Assembly: GCF_024494385.1 (NCBI RefSeq)
Contig: NZ_JAEVLT010000025.1
Span: 1 to 64,000, forward strand
Direction: 5' to 3'
Length of the DNA stretch: 64,000 nucleotides
DNA from: Bacillus sp. EB600
Lineage (GTDB): Bacteria; Bacillota; Bacilli; Bacillales; Cytobacillaceae
Part shown: positions 42,745-51,123 of the stretch, one piece after another
Numbering within the stretch: the first letter of the stretch is position 1
How the letters are laid out: each line of letters starts with the position of its first letter
Notes under the pieces: generated by a model
The model's input: the letters and a program-made list of their open reading frames with translations, nothing else
Databases searched by the model: none
What the model was told of the DNA's origin: nothing
Program-made: the position numbers and the translations under genes

Positions 42745-43713
42745 TTATACTTTTAAGTCTTTCTTCACCTTCTTATTAAGCAACTCATTTACATTACTTC
42801 CTACGGAGTTAACCATCCATATGCCTATACATACTAATATAAGCGCCACAATATTTTTTAACTCAAATATTGTTTCTCCTAAAAAAATTGCTGAGAGCAC
42901 AGAACCGAAAATTGGTATTAGAAAATTATATACAGAAACCAGGCCGACATTATTATACTTTAGTAAAAGATTCCATAATGAAAATGCAATTGAAGACAAT
43001 AATGCTAGATAAATTAAAAGTAAAGAAGATGTCAGTGTAAAATGATAAACTTGTCCACCAAAAACCTCCCCCAATAAGACTAGCAGAATGCCTCCTATAA
43101 AAAGACTATATCCTGTAGTTACCATTACATCCATACTTTCTGTAAGCTTTTTGGAATAAATAGCTGCAACCGAAAAAAAAAGGGCTGCAATTACAACAAA
43201 ACCATCCCCAGTAAAATTAAAAGAAAATCGCAATAGTTCAGAATTAAAATTTACTACTATAACTCCTATAAATCCAACCACGCATCCTATTGCCTTTGTT
43301 TTAGTTAACTTATCATATTTATATATGTAGTGAGCTAATATAACACTAAAAAATGTAGCTGTAGAATTCATTACTGATCCTTTTACTCCGGTAGTATTTG
43401 CTACACCTATGTAAAAAAATATATATTGTAAAGTTGTTTGAATTAAGCCTAATATAAACAATCTTGAAAAACTTCTCTTAGAAACACTCAATATACTCTT
43501 TCCAGATATTTGCGCAAGAATAAGTAAAATTATACCTGCAATAACAAACCTATACCCTGCAAATAAAATTTTTGATGCTGTATCATTAGAATTAATAGTA
43601 AATAATAGATATCCTATTTTTATCGCTGGGTAGGCACTTCCCCATAATAAACAGCATAATGTTGCAATTGCAGCAACAAATTTTGTATCTGTAAACTTTT
43701 TATTATCAAACAA
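42745..43713 (-). CDS. EamA/DMT family permease
   Basis: The protein of about 322 residues has ten membrane helices and the two EamA repeats (LLWGSAYPAIKIGYLLF near the start; VVIAALFFSVAAIYSKKL mid-protein). I place the start at TTG 43713, which has AGAAGGAG 8 nt upstream; the ATG at 43761 has no ribosome binding site. Family members export amino acids or other metabolites. It is monocistronic; the substrate is unknown. Confidence 0.82.
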   Translation of the reverse strand: MFDNKKFTDTKFVAAIATLCCLLWGSAYPAIKIGYLLFTINSNDTASKILFAGYRFVIAGIILLILAQISGKSILSVSKRSFSRLFILGLIQTTLQYIFFYIGVANTTGVKGSVMNSTATFFSVILAHYIYKYDKLTKTKAIGCVVGFIGVIVVNFNSELLRFSFNFTGDGFVVIAALFFSVAAIYSKKLTESMDVMVTTGYSLFIGGILLVLLGEVFGGQVYHFTLTSSLLLIYLALLSSIAFSLWNLLLKYNNVGLVSVYNFLIPIFGSVLSAIFLGETIFELKNIVALILVCIGIWMVNSVGSNVNELLNKKVKKDLKV

Positions 43714-44035
43714 ATAATCTGCTCCTTCTGTAATTAAACTAATGTTATTTGTCATGTGCATTTTTAGTATAGCATGAAATATTTTTAGTTTTTATTGAAA
43801 ATGTTGACAAACTACTAGCTGGTTTCCTTTAAGTGTTAATTTTTAAACTGGTGATACCCAAACTAACTACAAATAGAAAACGGCGGTCTATTTAAGCCCG
43901 CCATTTTGGAGTTTATATGTGACTATTTAAAAGTTGCCCAAACCTGGATAAGCAACGCACAAAGTATTGCTTCCAACTTAGTTGTCCTTTTCATTAAATA
44001 TCTGCCTTTAATATCGATAAATATGATGCTTTACC
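43714..44035. other. Intergenic region between two minus-strand genes
   Basis: It contains the AT-rich upstream region of the EamA gene and a hairpin GGCGG/CCGCC at 43879-43901, probably the terminator of the 44036-44518 gene. No coding frame is supported. Confidence 0.5.
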
Positions 44036-44518
44036 TTACAATTTTAATTCGGGAGCGTTTGTTTCTCTTATATATTTTTCCACTAATTTCTGAAACCCAT
44101 AAATCATAACTGCCATAGAAATACAAAACACATACCACATGGTATGACTTAATTTTTTCAATTTAAATACTCCTACCTTTTCCCATATTTCAGCAAAAGG
44201 ATAAGCACAAATAACATCTAATACTGCATTTGTAATGAAATATTTAAAAAAATTTCCGTATGTTAGTTTAAATATCCATAGTGTGGCTACAAAAAAAGGA
44301 CCCAGTATATATGTAAAATCAACTAAACCGGGAGATAGAGGATTTTTATTTATCCACCATTTTCTCTTATTAGCGATAACACTGAACATACTTATAAATA
44401 AATTAGTAAAACTTGCTACTGGTAAAAACCTAAAAAATGATTTTTTTCCAAGAAAAGGTACAGTTAGCCAAGGAATGATAAGCATTCCTATAGCGAATGC
44501 CATTTTTTTGTTGAACAT
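44036..44518 (-). CDS. Hypothetical membrane protein
   Basis: The 160-residue protein has four to five predicted helices, with aromatic and basic residues at the boundaries (KKSFFRFLPVASF, RKWWINKNPLSPGL). ATG 44518 follows TGGAGG with good spacing. I recognise this general type from Bacillus genomes but cannot assign a function. It stands alone beside decayed reductase fragments. Confidence 0.7.
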   Translation of the reverse strand: MFNKKMAFAIGMLIIPWLTVPFLGKKSFFRFLPVASFTNLFISMFSVIANKRKWWINKNPLSPGLVDFTYILGPFFVATLWIFKLTYGNFFKYFITNAVLDVICAYPFAEIWEKVGVFKLKKLSHTMWYVFCISMAVMIYGFQKLVEKYIRETNAPELKL

Positions 44519-44610
44519 AAATTACCTCCATAAGCCATATTTTAATGATTTATTGAATCCAATTATTTAAGCAAAGAAACATTCTTTAATCAACAACATC
44601 AAGGGAAACA

Positions 44611-44724
44611 TCATATTTTTACCTCTGCACCAGCTTCTTTTTCTTCCTCCTCAGCCTATTCTGCTAATTGATAATTTGTATTTGTTGTACTATAAAAGAT
44701 GATTGCCAGTTTTACATTAGACAT
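44611..44724 (-). pseudogene. N-terminal fragment of a WrbA-like flavodoxin/quinone reductase
   Basis: From an ATG behind GGGGATAGG the frame reads MSNVKLAIIFYSTTNTNYQLAE split by a TAG, then AEEEEKEAGAEVKI and a stop. That is the FMN-phosphate loop and first helix of a WrbA-type NAD(P)H:quinone oxidoreductase. The body of the protein is missing. Confidence 0.75.
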
Positions 44725-44872
44725 AGTACCTATCCCCTTTACTAAAAATTAATACATATAAACCTCTTCAGAGCTTCTAAATTATAAGTTACCCTTGCGT
44801 TTATTTTTAATCCCAAGTTTTACAACTTCCTCTTATTTTTTCCTCAAAAAAATAAAAGACTTTCTGAACTTT

Positions 44873-45022
44873 TTATCGATTTGTTTTTTGAAACCATTCG
44901 GCAACAGTTACTGTACGTTTTGCTTGATGTTTCACTGCAGCTAGAACATCCTCAATCACTTTTCCATTTTCATCAACCGTCACACTTGCTCCATATAGGT
45001 TTACACCAGCAGCTAATATACT
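44873..45022 (-). pseudogene. C-terminal fragment of a WrbA-like reductase, copy 1
   Basis: The frame reads GVNLYGASVTVDENGKVIED, then VLAAVKHQAKRTVTVAEWFQ and a stop, matching the C-terminal end of WrbA-type oxidoreductases. No start exists. It lies on the wrong side of the N-terminal fragment to be the same gene, so at least two copies have decayed here. Confidence 0.75.
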
Positions 45023-45029
45023 TTATTAG

Positions 45030-45069
45030 CAAAAAAAAACTAACCGGAAATTTTCCGATTGGTTTTTTT
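45030..45069 (-). terminator. Terminator between the two WrbA-like fragments
   Basis: CCGGAAA and TTTTCCG pair with flanking AACTAA/TTGGTT (two mismatches), and an A/T run lies on each side. It is the remnant terminator of the second copy. Confidence 0.55.
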
Positions 45070-45158
45070 TGATTGGCTTTCTTAACCCATTTAGCAACAG
45101 TAACTGTACGCTTTGCTTGATGTTTTACGGCTGCTTGAACATCTTCTAAATTTGTATA
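45070..45158 (-). pseudogene. C-terminal fragment of a WrbA-like reductase, copy 2
   Basis: The frame reads TNLEDVQAAVKHQAKRTVTV then AKWVKKANQKK, nearly identical to copy 1 at 44873. It begins immediately after the pirin gene's stop, so the rest of the gene was deleted up to that point. Confidence 0.72.
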
Positions 45159-45160
45159 CC

Positions 45161-45859
45161 TTATTCTTTTTTCATTTCTATAATTAGAATATGTGAGGTT
45201 TTCAATGCCTTAATTAGAATATTTTCTTCCACAATCTCCATTCCATCTCTATCCGACAACTCAATATCATTAATTACGGAAGTACCTTCTATTTGAACTA
45301 AATAAGCATGCCTTCCTTCTTTTACAGGGAAAGTAATCTCTTTTCCTTGTTCCAATTCCAAAGAATAAATATTGGCATCCTGATTAATTTTGATTGGAGC
45401 ATTTCCGTTCAATCCTGAAACCATATGCAACCAATTATTCTTTCTATCTTCCCAATTGAATCTATAATCACCGTAGTTTGGCTCAAGTCCATTTTTTACA
45501 GGGAAAATCCAAACTTGCAAAAACCTTAGTGTATCTTCTCCTAAGTTATACTCACTATGAAGCACACCTGTTCCTGCACTCATGTATTGAACTTGCCCAC
45601 GTGTTACTGTGTTTTTATTTCCCATGCTATCACCATGAGTTAGTTCACCATTCACAACATAAGAAATGATTTCCATATCCCTATGAGGGTGTACGCCAAA
45701 TCCTTTTTTTGGTTCAACTAAATCATCGTTGATCACTCGTAAAACGCCGAACTGGATATTGTCTGGATTATAGTATTCAGCGAATGAAAAGTGAAATTTA
45801 CTTTTCAACCATCCAAGATTACTGGCACCCATGTTTTTACTTTCGATTTTTCTTAACAT
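45161..45859 (-). CDS. Pirin family protein (YhhW-like)
   Basis: The 232-residue double-cupin protein has the metal-binding set HPHRDMEIISYVVNGELTHGD near residue 57 and GTGVLHSEYN near 96. Relatives have quercetin 2,3-dioxygenase activity or act as redox-sensitive regulators. ATG 45859 follows AAGGAGAG. It is surrounded by reductase and dioxygenase remnants, which suggests a quinone or phenolic-stress context. Confidence 0.9.
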   Translation of the reverse strand: MLRKIESKNMGASNLGWLKSKFHFSFAEYYNPDNIQFGVLRVINDDLVEPKKGFGVHPHRDMEIISYVVNGELTHGDSMGNKNTVTRGQVQYMSAGTGVLHSEYNLGEDTLRFLQVWIFPVKNGLEPNYGDYRFNWEDRKNNWLHMVSGLNGNAPIKINQDANIYSLELEQGKEITFPVKEGRHAYLVQIEGTSVINDIELSDRDGMEIVEENILIKALKTSHILIIEMKKE

Positions 45860-45899
45860 AATATTTCTCTCCTTACTTCATACGTAATATCTATTTGAT

Positions 45900-46034
45900 T
45901 TATAAACTCCATTGTTTAACTACTTGTTTTTTTGCTAAGTGCATAATTTTTTCACAAGGCATTCCTTTATTGGCAAGGATATTAGTTTGATAATTTTTAC
46001 CTTTATATTTAACTGTAACGGTTACCTCAATCAT
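45900..46034 (-). CDS. Small stress-response protein (BA3454-like)
   Basis: A 44-residue protein starting MIEVTVTVKYKGKNYQTNIL and ending KKQVVKQWSL. This matches the short BA3454-type stress-response family of Bacillus. AAAGGAG precedes the ATG by 9 nt, and the strand-helix pattern looks like a miniature fold. It lies 40 bp before the pirin gene on the same strand and may be cotranscribed. It is below normal ORF cut-offs. Confidence 0.75.
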   Translation of the reverse strand: MIEVTVTVKYKGKNYQTNILANKGMPCEKIMHLAKKQVVKQWSL

Positions 46035-46150
46035 TGTTTATTCTCCTTTCAACAAAAATAATTACCTTATATAAATGAACTTCCCTGTGGAATCAGCGAA
46101 ACATATTTTTCTAATTCATATTGGATCCAAGATAATATAAAAAATTCATT

Positions 46151-46426
46151 CTAATATGGATATACGGTTTTATGGTCGGCAAGTATCACCAATTGTTTTT
46201 CAATAGGTTGAAAGCTTATTTGTGCATCAGAGGAGTAATACCAGGTCTTTTCCTTTTCATTTACCTCAAATACATTTAACTCCTCCTTAAAATCCAAAAT
46301 TTTTGAAGAAGTTTCTTCATCAACTTGCAGGCTAATTTTCCAACGATCCTCTTTATTTTTTTCAATACTATAAATTTCAGTTTGGCAAAAAAGACGACTC
46401 CCGATAGAATGACGAATCAATAGCAT
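46151..46426 (-). CDS. Hypothetical protein
   Basis: The 91-residue soluble protein is rich in charged residues (IEKNKEDRWKISLQVDEE) with no recognised domain. ATG 46426 follows GGGGGGATT. Its place between a flavin reductase and small stress genes is the only clue to function. Residual frame similarity downstream of 46427 (HQLTMEEVEAAAK) is too short to call. Confidence 0.6.
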   Translation of the reverse strand: MLLIRHSIGSRLFCQTEIYSIEKNKEDRWKISLQVDEETSSKILDFKEELNVFEVNEKEKTWYYSSDAQISFQPIEKQLVILADHKTVYPY

Positions 46427-46516
46427 TTAGCAATCCCCCCATTTACCTGTTATAAAGTTCTTTATACTACTTTGCGGCTGCTTCAACTTCTTCCATGGTT
46501 AATTGATGACCAATGG

Positions 46517-47125
46517 CTATTTAGGTCTTTCTATTTCGAAAATCTCGCCAATTTTTGCATAATCATTACCAGCCAATCTACTAACAGCGGCTAAACCTTT
46601 TGGGTCTATTCTGCCATTTTCATAAAGATCATTTTCAATGTGAAATTGGACAACTCTTCCAATGATCAGATCACACCCTGGGGAATCCAAACCTCCTAAT
46701 TCTAAGGAGTGTTCTACTATACACTCCATTCGAATTTTGGCTTCCTTTACTCCTGGAACCCTAATTTTTACGCTTTCTATTGGAGTCAAATCAGCTAGTT
46801 CTATTTCACTTTGGTCAGGAGGAAGACTTGCAGCTGTTTCATTTATTTTTGCAACATTGTGTTCATCTACAATATGAACGACAAATTCCTTAATCTCCAT
46901 GATGTTTCTAGCTGTATCCTTCTGTCTCCCCTGTGACCGTTGAATCGCTAATGAAATCATCGGAGGATTAGATGAGACGATAGTAAAATAACTAAATGGT
47001 GCACCGTTCAAAACTCCATCTTTCGAAATCGTTGTTACAAAAGCAATAGGTCTTGGTATTATGCTTCCTATCAGAAATTTATAATTTTCTCTTTCAGTCA
47101 TATTGGATGGGTCAATTGAAAGCAA
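46517..47125 (-). CDS. Flavin reductase-like FMN-binding protein
   Basis: The protein of about 202 residues is a split beta-barrel flavoprotein: FLIGSIIPRPIAFVTTISKDG near residue 20, NGAPFSYFTIVSSNPPMISLAI (two strands) and DTARNIMEIKEFVVHIV. The start is TTG 47125, aligning with the usual MLSIDP beginning, with AAAGGA 9 nt upstream. Family members reduce flavin with NAD(P)H or protect against quinones. It is next to a ring-cleaving dioxygenase remnant, consistent with an MhqR-type electrophile-response cluster. Confidence 0.85.
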   Translation of the reverse strand: MLSIDPSNMTERENYKFLIGSIIPRPIAFVTTISKDGVLNGAPFSYFTIVSSNPPMISLAIQRSQGRQKDTARNIMEIKEFVVHIVDEHNVAKINETAASLPPDQSEIELADLTPIESVKIRVPGVKEAKIRMECIVEHSLELGGLDSPGCDLIIGRVVQFHIENDLYENGRIDPKGLAAVSRLAGNDYAKIGEIFEIERPK

Positions 47126-47151
47126 TGAAATCAATCCTTTCTTAATTAGTC

Positions 47152-47580
47152 TTATTCTCTCACTTTAAAAGGAAGCAGCTCTCGTTCAATCTGTCCCCTT
47201 TTCGGTTCATACTGTTTAGGCAACATTATTTTTTGTCCCACAGTATCTTGTGATTCATCACGAGCGAATCCTGGTGGATCCGTTGCAATTTCAAATAAGA
47301 TTTCTCCGTGTTCTCTAAAAGTAAATGGCATTAAAATAGTTTCGATTTCATAGGTGTTACCCCATATCCATTACCTTGAACAAACTTTTTCCACTGCAAT
47401 TGATCCTGATCATCTTTAGCCCGCCATGCAATATGGTGTACAGCACCAACGCCCATTCGTCCTCTACCGTAATACTTAGGTTATTTTCACCCATTTCCTT
47501 ATATGTTCCTGAACTGCGTTGGATGTTTGCATTAAAACCAGATAAGGCAAATTCCTGCATTTTGATTCCATATGCTCACA
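47152..47580 (-). pseudogene. Ring-cleaving dioxygenase (MhqO-like) C-terminal remnant
   Basis: Two frames joined by frameshifts read MQEFALSGFNANIQRSSGTY and SITVEDEWA, then VHHIAWRAKDDQDQLQWKKF and FREHGEILFEIATDPPGFAR, and finally KIMLPKQYEPKRGQIE to a stop at 47152. This is the C-terminal half of a glyoxalase-fold extradiol ring-cleaving dioxygenase. HHIAW and FEIA..PGF carry two of the metal-binding elements. The N-terminal half is absent. Confidence 0.8.
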
Positions 47581-47717
47581 TCATGCAATAAACCTCAAAT
47601 TAAAATATCTTTAATTCAAGATAATGATAATACTTAAAAATTTTCGTGTCAATAACCTTGTTTAAGACAGCATTTAAAATCGTTTTAAAAATTGTATACA
47701 TAGTTAATAGGATACAT

Positions 47718-47925
47718 TTACCCATTTAAGCTGAATGAAATATTCCCTGTTTCTTTAGAAACAACCAATGCTAGTGCATCACTTTGTTCAGTTATACCTA
47801 GTGCTGCGCTATGACGTGATCCTACCCTTTCTTCCCCAATTTCTCGTTTTGTTAATGGAAGCAGCACATTTGATGCAGAATCAACTATGTTACCACGGAC
47901 TAAAACAGCCCCATCATGAAGGGGA
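47718..47925 (-). pseudogene. Diadenylate cyclase (DAC domain) remnant
   Basis: The frame reads [20 protein letters not shown] then [20 protein letters not shown] and [13 protein letters not shown] to a stop. DGA and (G)xRH are the catalytic motifs of the diadenylate cyclase domain, with the second His/Arg position changed (RHS rather than RHR). The fragment resembles the C-terminal two-thirds of CdaS-type enzymes and has no start. It is truncated directly behind a short membrane ORF. Confidence 0.78.
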
Positions 47926-47987
47926 TATTAGGGGTTACTATAGCTACAATAGCAATTACCGTGATGGCTAAAGTCATTTTTTGTTCA

Positions 47988-48197
47988 TTAAGATCCTCCC
48001 GCTAAACAAATATATATAACAAATAGGACACTGCCTATTGTAATCAAGGCTGCAAATATTAAAACAATGGAAGCAAGAATCATCCTTAGAATAAAAACTA
48101 TGGACATTTGATGAAATAAAAAGAAGAATATAACAAAAGCCAGGAAAATAATATATAAGATATATTTAAATATTTGGAATGCTGAAATGAAGGTCAT
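47988..48197 (-). CDS. Possible small membrane protein
   Basis: A 69-residue frame of two or three hydrophobic helices (YILYIIFLAFVIFFFLF, ILASIVLIFAALITIG) ending LAGGS. No ribosome binding site was found for its ATG. Its stop overlaps, as TAATG behind GGGAGG, a following tiny frame that appears frameshifted and leads into the diadenylate cyclase remnant. It may be a vestige of that operon. Confidence 0.35.
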   Translation of the reverse strand: MTFISAFQIFKYILYIIFLAFVIFFFLFHQMSIVFILRMILASIVLIFAALITIGSVLFVIYICLAGGS

Positions 48198-48203
48198 ACG
48201 TAA

Positions 48204-48240
48204 AAAAAGATGCTTGGAATACCTTGCCCAGCATCTTTTT
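48204..48240 (-). terminator. Terminator of the copper ATPase operon
   Basis: AAAAAGATGCT and AGCATCTTTTT form an 11-bp stem that ends the copZ-copA-small protein genes on the minus strand. Confidence 0.8.
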
Positions 48241-48261
48241 CTATATAATATTACTATATTC

Positions 48262-48384
48262 TTATTTCATTTCCATTTGGTGAGAGGGATTGGCATTTGG
48301 TCCCTCAATTGCTGCGTAAATTCCATAACCCGTCATCACTATTAATAAGTAGACAAAAGCAACGATTGCCCATTTTTTCCACAC
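48262..48384 (-). CDS. Small membrane protein in the copA operon
   Basis: A 40-residue protein begins at GTG 48384, with AGGAGTG 7 nt upstream, 12 bp past the copA stop. It has one hydrophobic helix (WAIVAFVYLLIVMTGYGIYA) and a Met/His-containing tail (NPSHQMEMK) that could contact copper. It is cotranscribed with copA. I do not recognise the family. Confidence 0.65.
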   Translation of the reverse strand: MWKKWAIVAFVYLLIVMTGYGIYAAIEGPNANPSHQMEMK

Positions 48385-48396
48385 TTTCGTTCACTC

Positions 48397-50811
48397 CTAC
48401 AAATTTACTTTTTGCAAGCGTAATGCATTGAGAACAACAGATACAGAACTAAACGCCATTGCTGCTCCCGCAAGCCATGGTGCCAGGAAACCTAATGCAG
48501 AGATTGGGATGCCAATCGAGTTGTAAGCAAGGGCCCAGAAAAGATTTTGTTTAATATTACGAATCGTTTTTTTACTCATAAAAATGGCATCAGCGATACT
48601 AGTTAAATCCCCACGAATAAGTGTAATATCGGCTGCCTCCATGGCAACATCAGTACCCGTCCCAATTGCCATTCCAATATCTGCTATTGCAAGGGCAGGG
48701 GCATCATTAATTCCATCCCCAACCATGGCTACCTTTTTGCCTTGTTCCTGTAATTTCTTAATTTCATCTGCTTTTCCTTCTGGAAGGACCTCAGCAATTA
48801 CATGGTCAATACCGACTTGGGCAGCAATGGCTTTTGCCGTCTGCTGATTATCTCCTGTAATCATAATTACTTCAAGTCCCATATCTTTCAGGCGGCTAAT
48901 TGCCGTCTTTGACGTTTCTTTAATGGTATCGGCCACAGCAACAATACCGGCAAACTTACCATTTATAGCTGCAAGCATTGCTGTTTTTCCTGCACCTTCA
49001 AGTTCCTGCATCTGATCCATTACAGAATCGACCGCTATGTTATATTTACTCATTAATTTTCTTGTTCCAACTAATACTTCATTTCCTTCAACAAGCGCTT
49101 TAATGCCGAAACCGGGAATAGCTTCAAATTCTGCAGTATTCTTTAATGAAATTCCTCTCTCTTTCACTCCTTGGACAATCGCTTGTGCAAGAGGGTGCTC
49201 TGATTGTTTTTCGGCTGAACCCACCAATGCCAAAAGCTTTTCTTCCGATTGTGATTGAGAAGTAAAAACATCTGTTAACACAGGAGTTCCATTTGTAACA
49301 GTTCCAGTTTTATCTAGAACGACCGCTGAGATCTTATGGGTCATTTCCAAGTGCTCGCCGCCCTTGAACAAAATGCCATATTCTGCTGCCCTGCCTGAAC
49401 CTGCCATAATCGAGGTTGGTGTTGCCAAGCCCAATGCACATGGGCATGCGATTACAAGAACAGCAATCATTTTCTCTAATGCTCCTGCAAATTCACCAGG
49501 GTCAATCACAAAATACCAAAGGATAAACGTGATAACGGCAAGCGCCACAACAATGGGTACAAACACTCCGGAAATTTGATCAGCCAGTCGCTGAATCGGT
49601 GCTTTTGATCCCTGTGCCTCCTCGACGACTTTAATAATTTGAGCAAGAGCTGTATCCCGGCCCACCTTAGTTGCTTCCACTTTTAAGAAGCCATTTTTAT
49701 TGATGGTTGCACCAATAACATCATCGCCGACATTCTTATCAATTGGAACACTCTCACCTGTCAGCATCGACTCATCAATCGCGGAAAAGCCTTCAATAAT
49801 TTTTCCGTCTACGGGAATTTTTTCTCCCGGTTTGATATGGAGAATATCCCCAACAATAACCTCTTCGATTTGGATTTCCTGTTCAACACCTGCCCTTTCA
49901 ACAATGGCAGTTTTAGCTTGAAGGCCCATCAACTTTTTGATAGCTTCGGAAGAGCGGCCTTTTGCTTTTGCTTCAAAAAGCTTTCCTAAGATGATTAACG
50001 TTATTAAAATTGAACTGGTTTCAAAGTAAAGCTCAACTGTATGTGCGTTTTCACCGAGAGACATAAATGAAAGATAAACACTGTAAAAGTAAGCTGCTGA
50101 AGTACCTAATACAACTAGGACATCCATATTGGCACTTTTATTCTTTAATGCTTTATAGGCACCAACATAAAACTGCTTTCCTATGAAAAACTGTACCGGT
50201 GTTGCTAAAGCTAGCTGCACCCAGGGATTCATAAACATTTTCGGAACCCAAATAAAAGAAGTAAATGAAAAATGACCAACCATTGCCCAAAGTAACGGAA
50301 AGGATAGAATAACAGAGAAGATAAATTTACCGGTTTGTTTTTCAATTTCAATTTGGCGATGATCAACAGCATCTTTGGATTCTTCTTTAATAGCTGCACC
50401 GTAGCCTAGACTTTCAACTTTTTTAATAATGTCGCTCGGCGCTAAGACAGTTCCGTTATATTGGACGCTTGCTTGTTCAAGTGCTAAATTGACATTCGCC
50501 TTCATGACCCCGTCTAATTTATTCAAACCCTTTTCAATTCTGGCTGAACAACTAGCACATGTCATACCAGTTATGTCAAACTCTGCTTTTTCAGTGACAA
50601 CATCATATCCCAAGTCTTGAATTTTTTTTTGAATATCGATAACATTTATTTTTGCAGGATCGAACTTAATAGCTCCTTTTTCTAAAGCGAGATTAACATT
50701 TGCAGTCTCAACGCCTTCTAATTTATTAAGACCTTTTTCAATTCTGGCTGCGCATGCGGCACATGTCATTCCAGATATTTGCAAATTGGTTTCTTTCAAA
50801 CTTTGACTCAT
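48397..50811 (-). CDS. copA: Copper-exporting P-type ATPase CopA
   Basis: The protein of about 804 residues has two N-terminal HMA domains (GMTCAACAARIEKG and GMTCASCSARIEKG), eight membrane helices, CPC (IACPCALGLATPT), DKTGTVTNG, SEHPLAQAI and GDGINDAPAL, the set expected of Bacillus CopA. The start is ATG 50811 behind AGGGAG. A CsoR-type box overlaps the upstream region, and copZ and csoR precede it, so Cu+-induced derepression is expected. It exports Cu+ from the cytosol, receiving it from CopZ. Confidence 0.96.
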   Translation of the reverse strand: MSQSLKETNLQISGMTCAACAARIEKGLNKLEGVETANVNLALEKGAIKFDPAKINVIDIQKKIQDLGYDVVTEKAEFDITGMTCASCSARIEKGLNKLDGVMKANVNLALEQASVQYNGTVLAPSDIIKKVESLGYGAAIKEESKDAVDHRQIEIEKQTGKFIFSVILSFPLLWAMVGHFSFTSFIWVPKMFMNPWVQLALATPVQFFIGKQFYVGAYKALKNKSANMDVLVVLGTSAAYFYSVYLSFMSLGENAHTVELYFETSSILITLIILGKLFEAKAKGRSSEAIKKLMGLQAKTAIVERAGVEQEIQIEEVIVGDILHIKPGEKIPVDGKIIEGFSAIDESMLTGESVPIDKNVGDDVIGATINKNGFLKVEATKVGRDTALAQIIKVVEEAQGSKAPIQRLADQISGVFVPIVVALAVITFILWYFVIDPGEFAGALEKMIAVLVIACPCALGLATPTSIMAGSGRAAEYGILFKGGEHLEMTHKISAVVLDKTGTVTNGTPVLTDVFTSQSQSEEKLLALVGSAEKQSEHPLAQAIVQGVKERGISLKNTAEFEAIPGFGIKALVEGNEVLVGTRKLMSKYNIAVDSVMDQMQELEGAGKTAMLAAINGKFAGIVAVADTIKETSKTAISRLKDMGLEVIMITGDNQQTAKAIAAQVGIDHVIAEVLPEGKADEIKKLQEQGKKVAMVGDGINDAPALAIADIGMAIGTGTDVAMEAADITLIRGDLTSIADAIFMSKKTIRNIKQNLFWALAYNSIGIPISALGFLAPWLAGAAMAFSSVSVVLNALRLQKVNL

Positions 50812-50826
50812 GAAAACCAACTCCCT

Positions 50827-50843
50827 ATACCCCACATAGGTAT
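50827..50843 (-). promoter_or_regulatory. CsoR operator before copA
   Basis: ATACCTATGTGGGGTAT on the minus strand is a CsoR-type dyad (TACC...GGGTA). It lies between the copZ-copA intergenic terminator and the copA ribosome binding site. Confidence 0.7.
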
Positions 50844-50860
50844 ATTTTATTTTTGAAAGA

Positions 50861-50881
50861 ACGTGCTAGAAGCTAGCACGT
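50861..50881 (-). terminator. Hairpin between copZ and copA
   Basis: ACGTGCTAG, AAG loop, CTAGCACGT: a perfect 9-bp stem with T-rich sequence on the minus-strand side. It may partly separate copZ from copA transcription. Confidence 0.65.
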
Positions 50882-50892
50882 CTTTTAAAGTT

Positions 50893-51099
50893 TTATTTTA
50901 CATCGTAGCCTTGGTCATCTATTGTTTCTTTAATTTTGTCTAATGTTACCTCTTGTTCATTATACTCAACATCGACTTTTGCTCCCTTTAAATCAACCTT
51001 TACTGAGCTGATGCCGTTTAGAGCACCAACACTTCCTTCTACCGCTTTCACACAATGCCCGCAAGACATTCCTTGAACGTTTAATGTTACCTTTGCCAT
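50893..51099 (-). CDS. copZ: Copper chaperone CopZ
   Basis: The 68-residue HMA-fold protein has the Cu+-binding motif MSCGHC near residue 12 and the usual ferredoxin-like strand pattern. ATG 51099 follows AGGAGG. It is 24 bp after csoR and upstream of copA, the standard Bacillus order. It buffers cytosolic Cu+ and hands it to CopA. Confidence 0.96.
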   Translation of the reverse strand: MAKVTLNVQGMSCGHCVKAVEGSVGALNGISSVKVDLKGAKVDVEYNEQEVTLDKIKETIDDQGYDVK

Positions 51100-51123
51100 T
51101 ATAAATCTCCTCCTATTTTTAAT

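Noticed and set aside
43906..44109. 67-residue plus-strand ORF
   Set aside because: No ribosome binding site, and it overlaps a hairpin and the end of the opposite-strand membrane gene.
46427..46500. Further reductase fragment (HQLTMEEVEAAAK)
   Set aside because: Too short to assign to a family with confidence.
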